Source: Canibacter zhuwentaonis (GTDB lineage Bacteria > Actinomycetota > Actinomycetes > Actinomycetales > Microbacteriaceae). From it: a stretch of 64,000 bases of DNA. How positions within the stretch are numbered: the first letter of the stretch is position 1; every line of letters begins with the position of its first letter. Below are positions 19,531 to 28,703 of the stretch, in pieces. The notes beneath the pieces were generated by a model, which was not told the DNA's origin, did no database searches, and saw only the letters and a program-made list of their open reading frames with translations. A program made the translations under genes and the position numbers. The stretch covers positions 62,001 to 126,000 of the forward strand of contig NZ_JAHDSZ010000001.1 of NCBI RefSeq assembly GCF_018531145.1, in the 5' to 3' direction.

Positions 19531-22395
19531 TCACTGTTGTGGCTTGTTTCTGCGGTAAATGCCGTAGCCTATTGCTCCAATTCCTGCCGCGGCGAGCGAT
19601 CCGGCAACAACAAAACCCAGCAGACCAAGCTCAGACGCTATTTTTTCAACAGCTCCTGTCACCTCTAAAATAGGAGATGGCGTAACCTTAACTGTTTCGT
19701 CCGGCAGACCGCATTTTCCGCGGTGAGCGACAATCCGTTCGCCATCTGGTTTAACATACGTCAGAGTTTCAACCCAGTAGTATACGCCAGGCTCACTAAA
19801 ACTCACCTTTTCAGACTCGTATGCCCCGATAGATTCAACGAGAACTGGTTTATCTAGCGCGAACACCATATTTGATGTTTCACAAACGGGAGCGTTAGTG
19901 TCCAGTGCCTTGTAGGCTGCGAATGTGAGCTCAGTTTTAACACCGCTGCTTGTGCTTGGCAACACGCCGGATACTGTCGCGGTGTCAAAAGTTTTTTCAC
20001 CAATATGCACTTCTGGTCTGGTTTTAGTCACAACCGTTGCGTCAGTAACCTCCGTTGTCTCGTTTTCAATCCCGCATTTTCCTTCGTGCAGGGTTACAGT
20101 GCCATCATCGGGGTGGGTTGCTATAAGTTTTTCAATCCACCAGTAAACACCCTTCCCTGTTGTTTTAAGAGCATCGGAGACGTATTCAGCCTCTTGCGCA
20201 ACCCCGGAGGTAACCGGTTTGGGTGCTGTTGTGGCGATTTTGTTTGCCGGAGTGCACACCGGTGAACCGCTGAAGAAACTCTGTCGCAGAACCTGTTGTA
20301 TGCCCCGGTGGCGCTGTTTTACGTCCTGGTCTTCTTGTTTGATGCTTTGGTCGCTCTGTTCTGTTGCCGCGTCGTTCTGCTTTATTACGTGGTTGCTCTG
20401 TTCGATGTCGTTCAAATCGGGTTTTTTGTAGAGTTCGAACACAATGCTTGTGTTCTCAGGAACACTGCCGGTAACTATTGCGGTATCGGTAATAGAGTCA
20501 AAAACAGACGCGTTTTTGAGTGCTTTACTAACAACTATTGGCCGCACAATTTTTGCTGATTCAGTCGGCACTCCGAAATCGTCGCAAGTTTCATCCCATA
20601 TTCCGGGCGTGCTCTGATCCGCATCCACAACACACCAGCGCATTGTAACGAAGCTGTATTTGGGGTCAGTGTTCAGCGGTAGTCTGATTGCCGGGGATAC
20701 TAGATCCTGCTCGTTTTTTGCGGGATCCGTTGTGACTTTAACCGTGCCTATCGCGACTGCACTATCTGGTACAGTGGCGGATTGCGGCAGCTCAACGCCA
20801 GAGTAGAGGTAGGCGGTGCCCGTTAGCGTGAGCGGGATACGGTCACCGTTACTGTCGCGAAGCCAGTTGTCCTTGGCGCTTATTTTAACGGTGTCGGTAA
20901 ACTCTGTGCCGACAGTGAGCTCTGCTGCAGACAGCTCGGTTTTGAACTTCACCGGCATTTTCCCGACCTGTGTTTCTTCTCGCGCACCAAATCCGTCAGT
21001 GTAAAAATACTTTTCGGGAAAGGCGCGGCAGCCCGGTGCGCCGCCGGATGCGGTGCAGTCTTTTGTGCCGATTATGGCAGGATCTTGATCCGCTGTGTCG
21101 ATATCCCATTTCCAGGTGTAGAAGCCCTGCTCCTGAACTGTTTGAGGCACAGAAACCTGGTATGTTTGGGCGGTGCTGTGATCGCGCCTCGGGTCGGTTG
21201 TGATTTTTGTCCGAGCAACAACGGGAGCGCCCCGGGGCGCTTCGCGAGAGGGATTTAGCGCCGGGTCAGAGAGGAAAGGTCCGTACAGCGTGCCTGTTGC
21301 GGTGACTGGCATCCATTCTTTCTCGCCTGAGTCATTGATACGCCACCGCCAGGTGTCTGACAGCGCGGCGGTTGCTTTGGCTGGGCTGAAAGTGACCGTG
21401 TCTGAAAAATTATCGCCTATCTTTATAAACTTGGAAGCTACCGCACTTGTGACTTCTGGTGCCCACAGAGTGTCCGCATCAGAGTAAGATGCCTCAAAGT
21501 GCTTTTCTCTGTCTTTGGGTATTCGTAATTTAATTGTGGACTGCCGACCGCCGCCGTTACCGAATAGGATCTGCTCATCATGCACAATCTGCTTGCCGTT
21601 GAACCAGACCCTGTAATAACGGTCCCATATTCGGTCGTGCGGCGGAATACCGACCCAGCTGAGCACTGTGCCCGCCGGTGCGCCGTTTTGCCATTTCTTG
21701 GTGGTTGAATCATCGTCACTGAACCTGCCGTTGTGGATGTTGAGCTCTGTGATTCCTTGCGGGATTGCAATGGTGCCGCGGTAAGGGGTTTCGATGCTGA
21801 TAGCGGCGTTGCGCTGTGAGGCAGCGCGCACCCATGAACTCGCCTCGGCGAGCATACTGTCAGCGCGGCTGTTAACCTGCTCGCCAACCACTCTCAAAAC
21901 CTTTTTCAGTTCGTGATTGTGCCCGCTGTTGCCGCCGTTGCGGTCGCGTATTTTCCATACTGCAAGCGCAACAGCGGCGGTCTGCACGTTGTCGTTTGTT
22001 TGCCCGTACTTAGAGATAATAAAGCTCATTTGTTTGAGTTCGTCGCCAGCAACTTCACCCGCGCTAATATAGGCCTTGCTGTAGGCGGGGATTGTGTTTT
22101 GCGGTTTGAATATGGGCGGGGTTTTCCGCGTAATAATGCCGATTTCAACGCAGTAAACCAGTTGACCATCCATTATGAACGCGCCCGCGCCGGGGGAGCC
22201 GCTGCGACCGTTCCAGCCAACGCCAGGGCCGTAACCGATATCAGACTGTGGTGTTGCCACGGCCGGGCTTAAAGTTAAAATGCTGCCCGCAATAAAGGAC
22301 ATTGCTAGTAGCAGTACGGTGAGAACCAAAACCGTAATTTTAGCGGGGAGCAGCTGCGTCCCGCGTTCTCGCCGAATAAATTGTTTGTGGCTCAT
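19531..22395 (-). CDS. Secreted thioester-domain surface protein (putative adhesin)
   Basis: A 954-residue cell-surface protein. An N-terminal signal helix (about residues 19-45) is followed by a thioester domain: Cys82 in QLVYCVEIG and Gln138 in NVQTAAVALAVW are the expected bond partners. In other Gram-positives such domains attach covalently to host surfaces. The middle holds several beta-rich modules; two related C-terminal modules (FDSITDTAIVTG... and FDTATVSG..., each ending CG...ET..V) follow. The first of these is split by a 7-residue repeat insertion. The end has LEVTG (910-914), a hydrophobic helix and RRNK, resembling a sortase signal with a changed motif. Start ATG 22395 after GAAAGGTG. 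Confidence 0.85.
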   Translation of the reverse strand: MSHKQFIRRERGTQLLPAKITVLVLTVLLLAMSFIAGSILTLSPAVATPQSDIGYGPGVGWNGRSGSPGAGAFIMDGQLVYCVEIGIITRKTPPIFKPQNTIPAYSKAYISAGEVAGDELKQMSFIISKYGQTNDNVQTAAVALAVWKIRDRNGGNSGHNHELKKVLRVVGEQVNSRADSMLAEASSWVRAASQRNAAISIETPYRGTIAIPQGITELNIHNGRFSDDDSTTKKWQNGAPAGTVLSWVGIPPHDRIWDRYYRVWFNGKQIVHDEQILFGNGGGRQSTIKLRIPKDREKHFEASYSDADTLWAPEVTSAVASKFIKIGDNFSDTVTFSPAKATAALSDTWRWRINDSGEKEWMPVTATGTLYGPFLSDPALNPSREAPRGAPVVARTKITTDPRRDHSTAQTYQVSVPQTVQEQGFYTWKWDIDTADQDPAIIGTKDCTASGGAPGCRAFPEKYFYTDGFGAREETQVGKMPVKFKTELSAAELTVGTEFTDTVKISAKDNWLRDSNGDRIPLTLTGTAYLYSGVELPQSATVPDSAVAIGTVKVTTDPAKNEQDLVSPAIRLPLNTDPKYSFVTMRWCVVDADQSTPGIWDETCDDFGVPTESAKIVRPIVVSKALKNASVFDSITDTAIVTGSVPENTSIVFELYKKPDLNDIEQSNHVIKQNDAATEQSDQSIKQEDQDVKQRHRGIQQVLRQSFFSGSPVCTPANKIATTAPKPVTSGVAQEAEYVSDALKTTGKGVYWWIEKLIATHPDDGTVTLHEGKCGIENETTEVTDATVVTKTRPEVHIGEKTFDTATVSGVLPSTSSGVKTELTFAAYKALDTNAPVCETSNMVFALDKPVLVESIGAYESEKVSFSEPGVYYWVETLTYVKPDGERIVAHRGKCGLPDETVKVTPSPILEVTGAVEKIASELGLLGFVVAGSLAAAGIGAIGYGIYRRNKPQQ
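20305..20409 (-). repeat. 21-bp in-frame repeats inside the surface-protein gene
   Basis: Five clean 21-bp units (20305, 20326, 20347, 20368, 20389), with a weaker sixth at 20284. Each encodes seven residues of the type [IV]-K/E-Q-x-D-x-x (for example SIKQEDQ, VIKQNDA, ATEQSDQ). The insertion separates FELYKKPD from PVCTPANK, which are adjacent in the sister module. Confidence 0.85.
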
Positions 22396-22820
22396 GTGCG
22401 CACCTTTCGTGTTAAGCGTGTTTTCTGTAAAACACTGTGCAAACTGTGTCCATAAATAGTTGCACTGAGAGATGCACTAGATTGGGTGCTGCTAAAAACC
22501 TGTGGAAAACTTGCACTTGCTTGGGGCATGAGAAACAATTCAGTTTGCACGGCGAGCTTGTTGCGGTGTCACGGATTCGCAGCCGCGGATATGTACGCTG
22601 GGTGGGGATATGTAGGCTGGGGCGGAATGGGGTGTGGATGTGCGCGCTTTGGCGGATGCGTTTGCTTGGGTGATAAGATGACGGATGCTGTGCGCGGGCG
22701 CTCCTGGTTATTGCAAGGCGCATCTGGTATTATTGTTTAATTGCCGTATAACGGCCGCGGATAAAGAGAGCTAGCACACAGGGTGTTATGCGCCGCGCAA
22801 CAACACAAGGAGAGCTAATA
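22396..22820. other. Long intergenic region upstream of rpsO with a G-rich tract
   Basis: No convincing gene. It must hold the divergent promoters of the surface protein and rpsO. Four runs of three or four G (22600-22602, 22604-22607, 22619-22622, 22629-22632) could form a quadruplex on the plus strand; the tract includes a 19-bp imperfect duplication of GGATATGTA-GCTGGG. I could not place a confident -10/-35 pair for rpsO. Confidence 0.4.
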
Positions 22821-23090
22821 ATGGCACTTGATCCAAAAGCAAAGCAAGAGATTATTGCCGAATATGCAACTAAAGAGGGCGACACTGGCTCTCCAGAAGT
22901 GCAGGTTGCGATTCTTTCTAAGCGCATCAAAGATCTCACAGAGCACCTCAAAGAGCACAAACACGATCACCACTCACGTCGCGGGCTGCTGCTGCTTGTT
23001 GGGCAGCGTCGTCGTTTGCTTGGTTATTTGCAGCGGATCGACATTGAGCGCTACCGTAGCTTGATCCAGCGGCTAGGTTTGCGCCGATAA
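22821..23090 (+). CDS. rpsO: 30S ribosomal protein S15
   Basis: Small-subunit protein that binds the central domain of 16S rRNA. 89 residues, exactly the family length, with [20 protein letters not shown] and RRRLLGYL in the usual places. The frame opens at 22788, but ATG 22821 follows AAGGAGAG and gives the normal start [11 protein letters not shown]. Followed by its own terminator; the pnp gene that often follows is not here. Confidence 0.99.
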   Translation: MALDPKAKQEIIAEYATKEGDTGSPEVQVAILSKRIKDLTEHLKEHKHDHHSRRGLLLLVGQRRRLLGYLQRIDIERYRSLIQRLGLRR

Positions 23091-23109
23091 GGATTTAAAT
23101 AATCTGCTA

Positions 23110-23166
23110 CCCTCCCGGTGTCTGGCTGTTGATTGCAGCTTCTAAAACACGGGAGGGCAGTTTTTT
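23110..23166 (+). terminator. Terminator after rpsO
   Basis: CCCTCCCG (23110-23117) pairs with CGGGAGGG (23150-23157), with a further three pairs beyond a bulged G, then TTTTTT at 23161-23166. The remaining stretch to 23348 shows no gene or clear signal. Confidence 0.88.
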
Positions 23167-23348
23167 GCTCGCTTATGCGCTGTTGTATGGTGCAATACCG
23201 CGTATATATGTGCCCGAGCTTGCGTTTTCTGGCTGCGTGTCCGGTCTGTTGCGCCCGGGACTGTATCGTAGTTGCGAACCCAGGTTTTATGCGCCCTTGC
23301 GCACATTGCATTCCGCACGTTCCGCATTCACAATCCACTTATAAACAA

Positions 23349-23383
23349 AGAGGTTGGTCAGGGAAAATCCCCGACCAACCTCT
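23349..23383 (-). terminator. Terminator of the class III aminotransferase
   Basis: Perfect 11-bp stem (23349-23359 with 23373-23383). Read on the minus strand it is followed by TTTGTTTAT, as expected for the gene that ends at 23398. Confidence 0.85.
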
Positions 23384-23397
23384 AGTTGCCCGCTAGA

Positions 23398-24792
23398 CTA
23401 GATCTTTTTAGACGCGTCCTTCAGCACTGAGCGTAGAATGCTCGCGATTTCTTTAATCTCAGGTTCGCCAATGGTAAGTGGCGGAGCAAGCTGAATCACA
23501 GGGTCTCCACGGTCGTCAGCGCGGCAGTACAGACCCGCCTCCCAAAGTTTAGGACTCAGGTAGTCGCGCAACAGACGGTTTGACTCTTGCTCGGTGAAGG
23601 TTTCTTTGGTTGCTTTGTCCTTTACAAGCTCGATACCGAAGAAGAAGCCCGCGCCGCGCACGTCGCCAACAATATCAATGTCAAGCAGTTTCTCAAGCTC
23701 TGACCTAAAGAACGGGCTTGTTTCTTTAACGTGCTCGTTGAGTTGTTCTTCTTCAAAGATATCGAAGTTAGCAAGGGCGGCAGCACAGGCAGCGGGGTGT
23801 CCCGCCCAGGTGTAGCCGTGGTAGAAAGTATTATCAACATTCTGAAATGGCTCGTAGACGCGATCGCTAACGATTGCCGCACCGAGTGGTGCGTAACCTG
23901 AGGTGATGCCCTTAGCGCTCGTAATAATGTCTGGCACATAGCCGAGAGCGTTACAAGCAAAGAAATCACCGATACGACCGTAAGCACAGATTACCTCATC
24001 GCTTACAAGCAGCACATCGTACTGGTCGCAGATTTCGCGCACGCGTTTAAAATATCCCGGAGGAGGCGGGAAGCATCCGCCCGAGTTCTGCACGGGCTCA
24101 AGGAATACCGCCGCTACTGTGTCTGGACCCTCAAATTCGATTGCTTCAGCAATGCGGTTTGCTGCCCACTGACCAAACTCTTCAAGATCCTCGCTTGGTG
24201 CGCCGTTTTCAGCGGCCCGGTAGAAGTTTGTGTTTGGCACACGATGACCGCCAGGAGTTAGTGGCTCATAGAATTTTTTCATATCTGGGATGCCGGTGAT
24301 CGCAAGGGCTCCCTGCGGTGTGCCGTGGTAAGCAACAGCACGAGAGATAACCTTGTGCTTCATTGGCTTACCCTGCAGCTTCCAGTAGTGCTTAGCCAGC
24401 TTGAAAGCTGTTTCCACTGCCTCGCCGCCGCCTGTTGTGAAAAACACACGGTTCAAGTCGGCAGGCGCGTAGTTTGCAAGGCGCTCTGCAAGCTCGATAG
24501 CCGCCGGGTGGGCGTATGACCACAGGGGCATGAACTCAAGCTGGCGGGTCTGTTTTGCAATCGTATCAACGATGCGCTCGCGACCGTGACCTGCGTTTAC
24601 AACAAACAGTCCGGCCAGCCCGTCAATATACTCTTTGCCCTGAGCGTCATAAATTTTATGACCCTCGCCGCGAGTAATTACAGGGATTCCGTCATTCAAT
24701 ACCTTGCGTGATGTGAACTGTGGCCAAAGATGATTTGACGCACTCTTCTGCATCGCAGCGAGATCAACCGTTGCGCTTGGATCGTAAGACAT
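23398..24792 (-). CDS. Class III PLP-dependent aminotransferase
   Basis: Fold-type I transaminase of the omega-amino acid group (putrescine, beta-alanine or taurine type). The PLP lysine is Lys294 in SAKGITSGYAPLGA and the cofactor-binding aspartate is Asp265 in LLVSDEVICAYGR. Other blocks are DGLAGLFVVNAGHG and TTGGGEAVETAFKLA. 464 residues, full length. The substrate cannot be fixed from sequence; class III enzymes with this start (MSYDPSATVDLAAMQK) are often annotated only as aspartate aminotransferase family. The leader carries a GGCGCT-AAAC-AGCGCC hairpin (24837-24852) and a GGAGAA ribosome site. Confidence 0.9.
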   Translation of the reverse strand: MSYDPSATVDLAAMQKSASNHLWPQFTSRKVLNDGIPVITRGEGHKIYDAQGKEYIDGLAGLFVVNAGHGRERIVDTIAKQTRQLEFMPLWSYAHPAAIELAERLANYAPADLNRVFFTTGGGEAVETAFKLAKHYWKLQGKPMKHKVISRAVAYHGTPQGALAITGIPDMKKFYEPLTPGGHRVPNTNFYRAAENGAPSEDLEEFGQWAANRIAEAIEFEGPDTVAAVFLEPVQNSGGCFPPPPGYFKRVREICDQYDVLLVSDEVICAYGRIGDFFACNALGYVPDIITSAKGITSGYAPLGAAIVSDRVYEPFQNVDNTFYHGYTWAGHPAACAAALANFDIFEEEQLNEHVKETSPFFRSELEKLLDIDIVGDVRGAGFFFGIELVKDKATKETFTEQESNRLLRDYLSPKLWEAGLYCRADDRGDPVIQLAPPLTIGEPEIKEIASILRSVLKDASKKI

Positions 24793-25041
24793 TTGTATCG
24801 TTCTCCAATGATAATATAGGGTTATTGGCGCTAAACAGCGCCTCAGCAGATAGCCATGAAATTACATATCTACCCTCCCATTCTCGCATATTAGTTTTAA
24901 TCGCGCAGGCAAAAGTGGTCGGCATTTTCTCAGAATTCTATTTAGTGCCTTGAATACAGCGGATGAAAAAACCCTCGTGCTAGGTTGCGCCGTGTCAATT
25001 TCAGCGCTCTAATAGGGCGCGCGGGTAGAATTGCAGCCATT

Positions 25042-26169
25042 ATGACAGCGTTGGAAGTTAGCGAGCAAATAACCCGGTTGCGCAGAGTGTTTAACGATAT
25101 TCTGCAGGTTAGTGACCTGGCGCGCCTAAGATCCACCGTGCAAAAGTTGGAGCAGCAGGCGGCGGATCCGGAGCTGTGGCAAAACCAAGAACGAGCGCAG
25201 CAGATCACAAGCGAGCTGAGCCGGTGCAAAACAAAGCTGGAAAAGCTTAACTTCGTTGCCGCGCGACTTGACGATGCAGTTGTTTCGCTAGAGCTCGCCG
25301 CGGAACACGAGACAGCCCCGGACAGTGCGCAGCTTGTAACAGAGGCGGCGACAGAACTGCAAGAGCTGGAGCAATTGATTGGCGAGCTGGAAGCGCAGAC
25401 GCTGTTAAACGGCAAATACGACGAGTATCCCGCGGTTATGACGATCCGCGCCGGAGCTGGCGGGGTTGACGCGGCGGATTTTGCCGAGATGCTGCAGCGA
25501 ATGTACCTGCGCTACGCCGAGAAAAAAGGCTATCTAACCCGGATTATGGACGTTAGCTACGCCGAAGAGGCGGGAATTAAATCCTGCACAATCGAGTTTG
25601 ACGAGCCCTACGCTTTTGGCACCCTGTCCGTTGAATCAGGCACGCACCGGCTGGTGCGCATGAGCCCTTTTAATTCTGCCGGGAAGCGGCAGACTAGCTT
25701 TGCCGCGGTTGAAGTGATCCCGCTATTGCCAGAGGCGAGCACTGTTGAGATTCCGGACAGTGAGATCCGCGTTGATGTTTACCGCTCGAGCGGACCGGGC
25801 GGGCAGTCTGTGAACACAACAGATTCTGCGGTGCGGATAACGCACTTGCCAACGGGCATCGTTGTCGCGATGCAGAACGAGAAGAGCCAGCTGCAGAACA
25901 GGGCAGCGGCGTTGCGTGTTTTGCAGTCACGGTTGCTTATTTTGCAGCGAGAGGCGGAGGCCGCGAAGAAGAAGGAGCTGGCGGGCGAGATTACAGCCGC
26001 CTGGGGCGATCAGATGCGCAGCTACGTGCTTGCGCCGTATCAGATGGTGAAGGATTTGCGTACCCAGCACGAGGTGAACACGCCGCAGGCCGTTTTTGAT
26101 GGCGCACTGGATGGCTTTTTGGCGGCGGGTATAAGATGGCGCTCTTTGCGGCAAAACGCAGGTGTGTGA
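25042..26169 (+). CDS. prfB: Peptide chain release factor 2
   Basis: Recognises UAA and UGA stop codons and triggers peptide release. The codon-reading tripeptide SPF is at residues 208-210 and the catalytic GGQ at 253-255. The frame is open from 24985, but ATG 25042 gives the normal start; a TAGAAT box ends ten bases before it, so the leader is nearly absent. No programmed frameshift site is present: the whole protein is in one frame. It lies directly before ftsE-ftsX-smpB, the common actinobacterial order. The usual TEAADWA block reads VDAADFA here. Confidence 0.97.
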   Translation: MTALEVSEQITRLRRVFNDILQVSDLARLRSTVQKLEQQAADPELWQNQERAQQITSELSRCKTKLEKLNFVAARLDDAVVSLELAAEHETAPDSAQLVTEAATELQELEQLIGELEAQTLLNGKYDEYPAVMTIRAGAGGVDAADFAEMLQRMYLRYAEKKGYLTRIMDVSYAEEAGIKSCTIEFDEPYAFGTLSVESGTHRLVRMSPFNSAGKRQTSFAAVEVIPLLPEASTVEIPDSEIRVDVYRSSGPGGQSVNTTDSAVRITHLPTGIVVAMQNEKSQLQNRAAALRVLQSRLLILQREAEAAKKKELAGEITAAWGDQMRSYVLAPYQMVKDLRTQHEVNTPQAVFDGALDGFLAAGIRWRSLRQNAGV

Positions 26170-26242
26170 GGTAGGATATTTCGGATGTTAGATGTGTCGC
26201 GGTATGAGTTAGCAACAGCTCTAAATATAGTCTGGTGTATTA

Positions 26243-27724
26243 ATGATTAGTTTTAAAAACGTCACAAAGATTTATGACGGCAAGAGCCCCGCGCTTGATG
26301 GTGTATCACTGCAGATTGATCGCGGTGAATTTGTTTTTTTGGTGGGAGCTTCTGGCTCTGGCAAGTCGAGTTGTCTGAAGCTTATTCAGTGCGCGGCGCA
26401 GCCCAGCTCGGGTGATGTGCATGTTTTGGGGCACAATCTGAGCAAAATATCGCACCGTAAAGTGCCGTTTTTTAGGCGCAATTTGGGCGTTGTTTTTCAG
26501 GATTTTTTGCTTTTGCCGGATAAAACAGTTTACGAAAATGTGGCTTTTTCGCTGCAGGTTATTGGGAAATCTCGTGGCTATATTCAAGAGACAGTGTCGA
26601 GTGTGCTTGAGCAGGTTGGTTTGGGCGGCAAAGAGCGCCGGTATTCGAGCGAGCTTTCGGGCGGCGAGCAGCAGCGCGTCACAATTGCGCGCGCAATAGT
26701 TAACAAGCCGGCTATTTTGCTCGCTGATGAGCCCACCGGCAACCTTGACCCCGCCACAAGTCTGGGAATTATGAAGCTGTTGCGCGCTATTAACGCGGGT
26801 GGCACAACTGTTGTTATGGCAACGCATGAGGCGGGCTTTGTTGATGTTATGAAGCAGCGCGTGATCGAGCTTTCAAACGGGCGTGTTGTGCGTGATGAAG
26901 TCGGGGGCGGATACGGTCACACCGCATCAATCAAGCTCGACAATCTGTTTGGGGTCGCTGCTGCTCGCAAGGAAATTCTACTAACAACCCAGGCTATTGA
27001 GCAGGAGCTTGCTCCGGAAACGGGTGCTGTGCCGGAGCAGACTGCGCAGCGGTCGAGCGCTATTGATGCGCCTGCGACTCCGGTTGTTTTGGAACATAGT
27101 TTAATTGAATTGGTAACTGATACCGAGGTTACAAAAGCCCCTGCTGCAGAGGGTTTTGTGGCGCAGCAGATGGCGGGTGAAAATGCTACGGCGCAAACCG
27201 CTGGGGTGCAAGCAGACGGAGCGCAAACTGACCCGGCACAAACCGGAGCGGCAATTTTTGACCCCGGTCTCGGGTTTATTCCTGAGCAGCAACCGGAATC
27301 GAATTATAACGCGCAGGCTCAGATTGAAGCACAGAAACAGGCACAGGCTCAAGCGCAGGCGCAAACTCGGGCGGCGCGGGTTGATCCACTGCCAGAAACT
27401 GCGGTTGTTGGAGCGCCGCAAGCTGCCGCGGTGTTTGATGAGAGGTCTGCGCAGATGAGCGGGCAGCGCCCACAAGCCAATGAGCAGCACGCGCCGGTGG
27501 GGAGCGCGTTTGCGCCAGCTGCGGCGCAGGGATTTGCTGCCACCGCCACCGCTGGCGCAGAGCAGTACGGTTTCAACAAGCCCGCAACGCCTGATGATGA
27601 GCTCGATGCAACGCTTGATCCTGTGCACTGGGCGGAAAAAAGTGCGCGCGGCGGCGCGAGCATAAGTGACCGGCTCGGAATTAAAAAAGAAGCGGATTCT
27701 GACGATGTAGGGCCTGTGCGATGA
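26243..27724 (+). CDS. ftsE: Cell division ATP-binding protein FtsE with a long C-terminal tail
   Basis: ABC ATPase that works with FtsX to switch on peptidoglycan hydrolases at the septum. The ATPase domain fills residues 1 to about 225: Walker A GASGSGKSS near 36-44, signature LSGGEQQR near 139 and Walker B ILLADEPTGNLD near 158. FtsE is normally about 230 residues; here a further 265 or so follow, rich in Ala, Gln and Pro, with runs such as AQAQAQAQ and no known domain. The reading frame of the tail is intact and its last bases overlap the ftsX start (ATGA), so it is a real extension rather than an assembly error. Confidence 0.95.
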   Translation: MISFKNVTKIYDGKSPALDGVSLQIDRGEFVFLVGASGSGKSSCLKLIQCAAQPSSGDVHVLGHNLSKISHRKVPFFRRNLGVVFQDFLLLPDKTVYENVAFSLQVIGKSRGYIQETVSSVLEQVGLGGKERRYSSELSGGEQQRVTIARAIVNKPAILLADEPTGNLDPATSLGIMKLLRAINAGGTTVVMATHEAGFVDVMKQRVIELSNGRVVRDEVGGGYGHTASIKLDNLFGVAAARKEILLTTQAIEQELAPETGAVPEQTAQRSSAIDAPATPVVLEHSLIELVTDTEVTKAPAAEGFVAQQMAGENATAQTAGVQADGAQTDPAQTGAAIFDPGLGFIPEQQPESNYNAQAQIEAQKQAQAQAQAQTRAARVDPLPETAVVGAPQAAAVFDERSAQMSGQRPQANEQHAPVGSAFAPAAAQGFAATATAGAEQYGFNKPATPDDELDATLDPVHWAEKSARGGASISDRLGIKKEADSDDVGPVR

Positions 27725-28635
27725 GATTTTCTTTTGTTATTGGCGAGGTTTTGCGCGGGCTGCGCTACAATATGTCGGTTGTTGTGTCGGTTGTGCTGGT
27801 GTCGTTTGTTTCGCTGACATTTGTTGGAGCTGCGATTTTGATGCAGATGCAGGTGCAACAGATGAAAAACGTTTGGTACGATCGCGCGCAGGTCGCAATT
27901 TACCTCTGCACGAGCTATGACCAGAGCGCAACTTGTTCTGGCAGTGATGCTAACAGCGAGCAGATAGCCACTGTTGAGGCGGAACTGAAATCGGATGTGC
28001 TCGCGCCATACATCGACAGTTACTTTTTCTTAAACCACGAAGACGCTTATAAAGAGTTTGTGAAACAGCTTACGGGCTCACCTCTGGTTGATATCACAAC
28101 CCCTGAGCAGCTGAATCAGACGTACTGGGTAAAGCTTAAGGATCCGTCGCACTCTGAAATTATCAAAGAGGCATTCTCCGGCACTGCCGGAGTGCAGTCG
28201 GTTGTGGATCAGCGCGCCCTGCTCGACAGAATCTTCTTGATTCTGGGGATCGCTAGCTATACTGCTATCGCAATAGCCGGGTTGATGCTGATTGCCGCGA
28301 TTCTGCTGATCTCAACAACAATTAAACTGTCTGCGCATTCGAGACGTCGTGAGATTAAGATTATGCGGCTGGTGGGTGCGTCTAACAGGTTTATTCAGAT
28401 TCCGTTTATTCTGGAGGGCGTTATTGCGGCCGCCGTTGGCGCGCTGCTTGCCGGCGTTGCCACCGTGCTAATTGTGAAATTATTTGTGCAGGGTTTTTTG
28501 GTGTCGCAAATGCCGTTTACAAGCTATATCACGGTTGAGCAGTCGCTGCTTGTGCCGCCAATTTTGATAGTGTTTGGTGTTGCGCTGGCAACAGCAGCTG
28601 CTAAAATAGCCATTTCAAGGTATTTACGAGAGTAG
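27721..28635 (+). CDS. ftsX: Cell division permease FtsX
   Basis: Membrane partner of FtsE. One helix near residues 19-42, then a large outside domain (about residues 45-170, with two cysteines near 57 and 66), then three helices near 177-203, 224-252 and 274-295: the standard FtsX layout. 304 residues. Translationally coupled to ftsE by a 4-base ATGA overlap. The extracellular loop would contact a peptidoglycan hydrolase, possibly the transglycosylase or M23 enzyme elsewhere in the window (inference). Confidence 0.96.
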   Translation: MRFSFVIGEVLRGLRYNMSVVVSVVLVSFVSLTFVGAAILMQMQVQQMKNVWYDRAQVAIYLCTSYDQSATCSGSDANSEQIATVEAELKSDVLAPYIDSYFFLNHEDAYKEFVKQLTGSPLVDITTPEQLNQTYWVKLKDPSHSEIIKEAFSGTAGVQSVVDQRALLDRIFLILGIASYTAIAIAGLMLIAAILLISTTIKLSAHSRRREIKIMRLVGASNRFIQIPFILEGVIAAAVGALLAGVATVLIVKLFVQGFLVSQMPFTSYITVEQSLLVPPILIVFGVALATAAAKIAISRYLRE

Positions 28636-28703
28636 CACTCGGCTACTGCCGGTGTTGCCGATGTAAAATCATTTGGTTGCTGCGGGTTTGCAAAGGAGGG
28701 GTT

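Noticed and set aside
24985-25100. Programmed frameshift in prfB
   Set aside because: The whole RF2 protein is in one frame and no early in-frame UGA with a slippery site is present.
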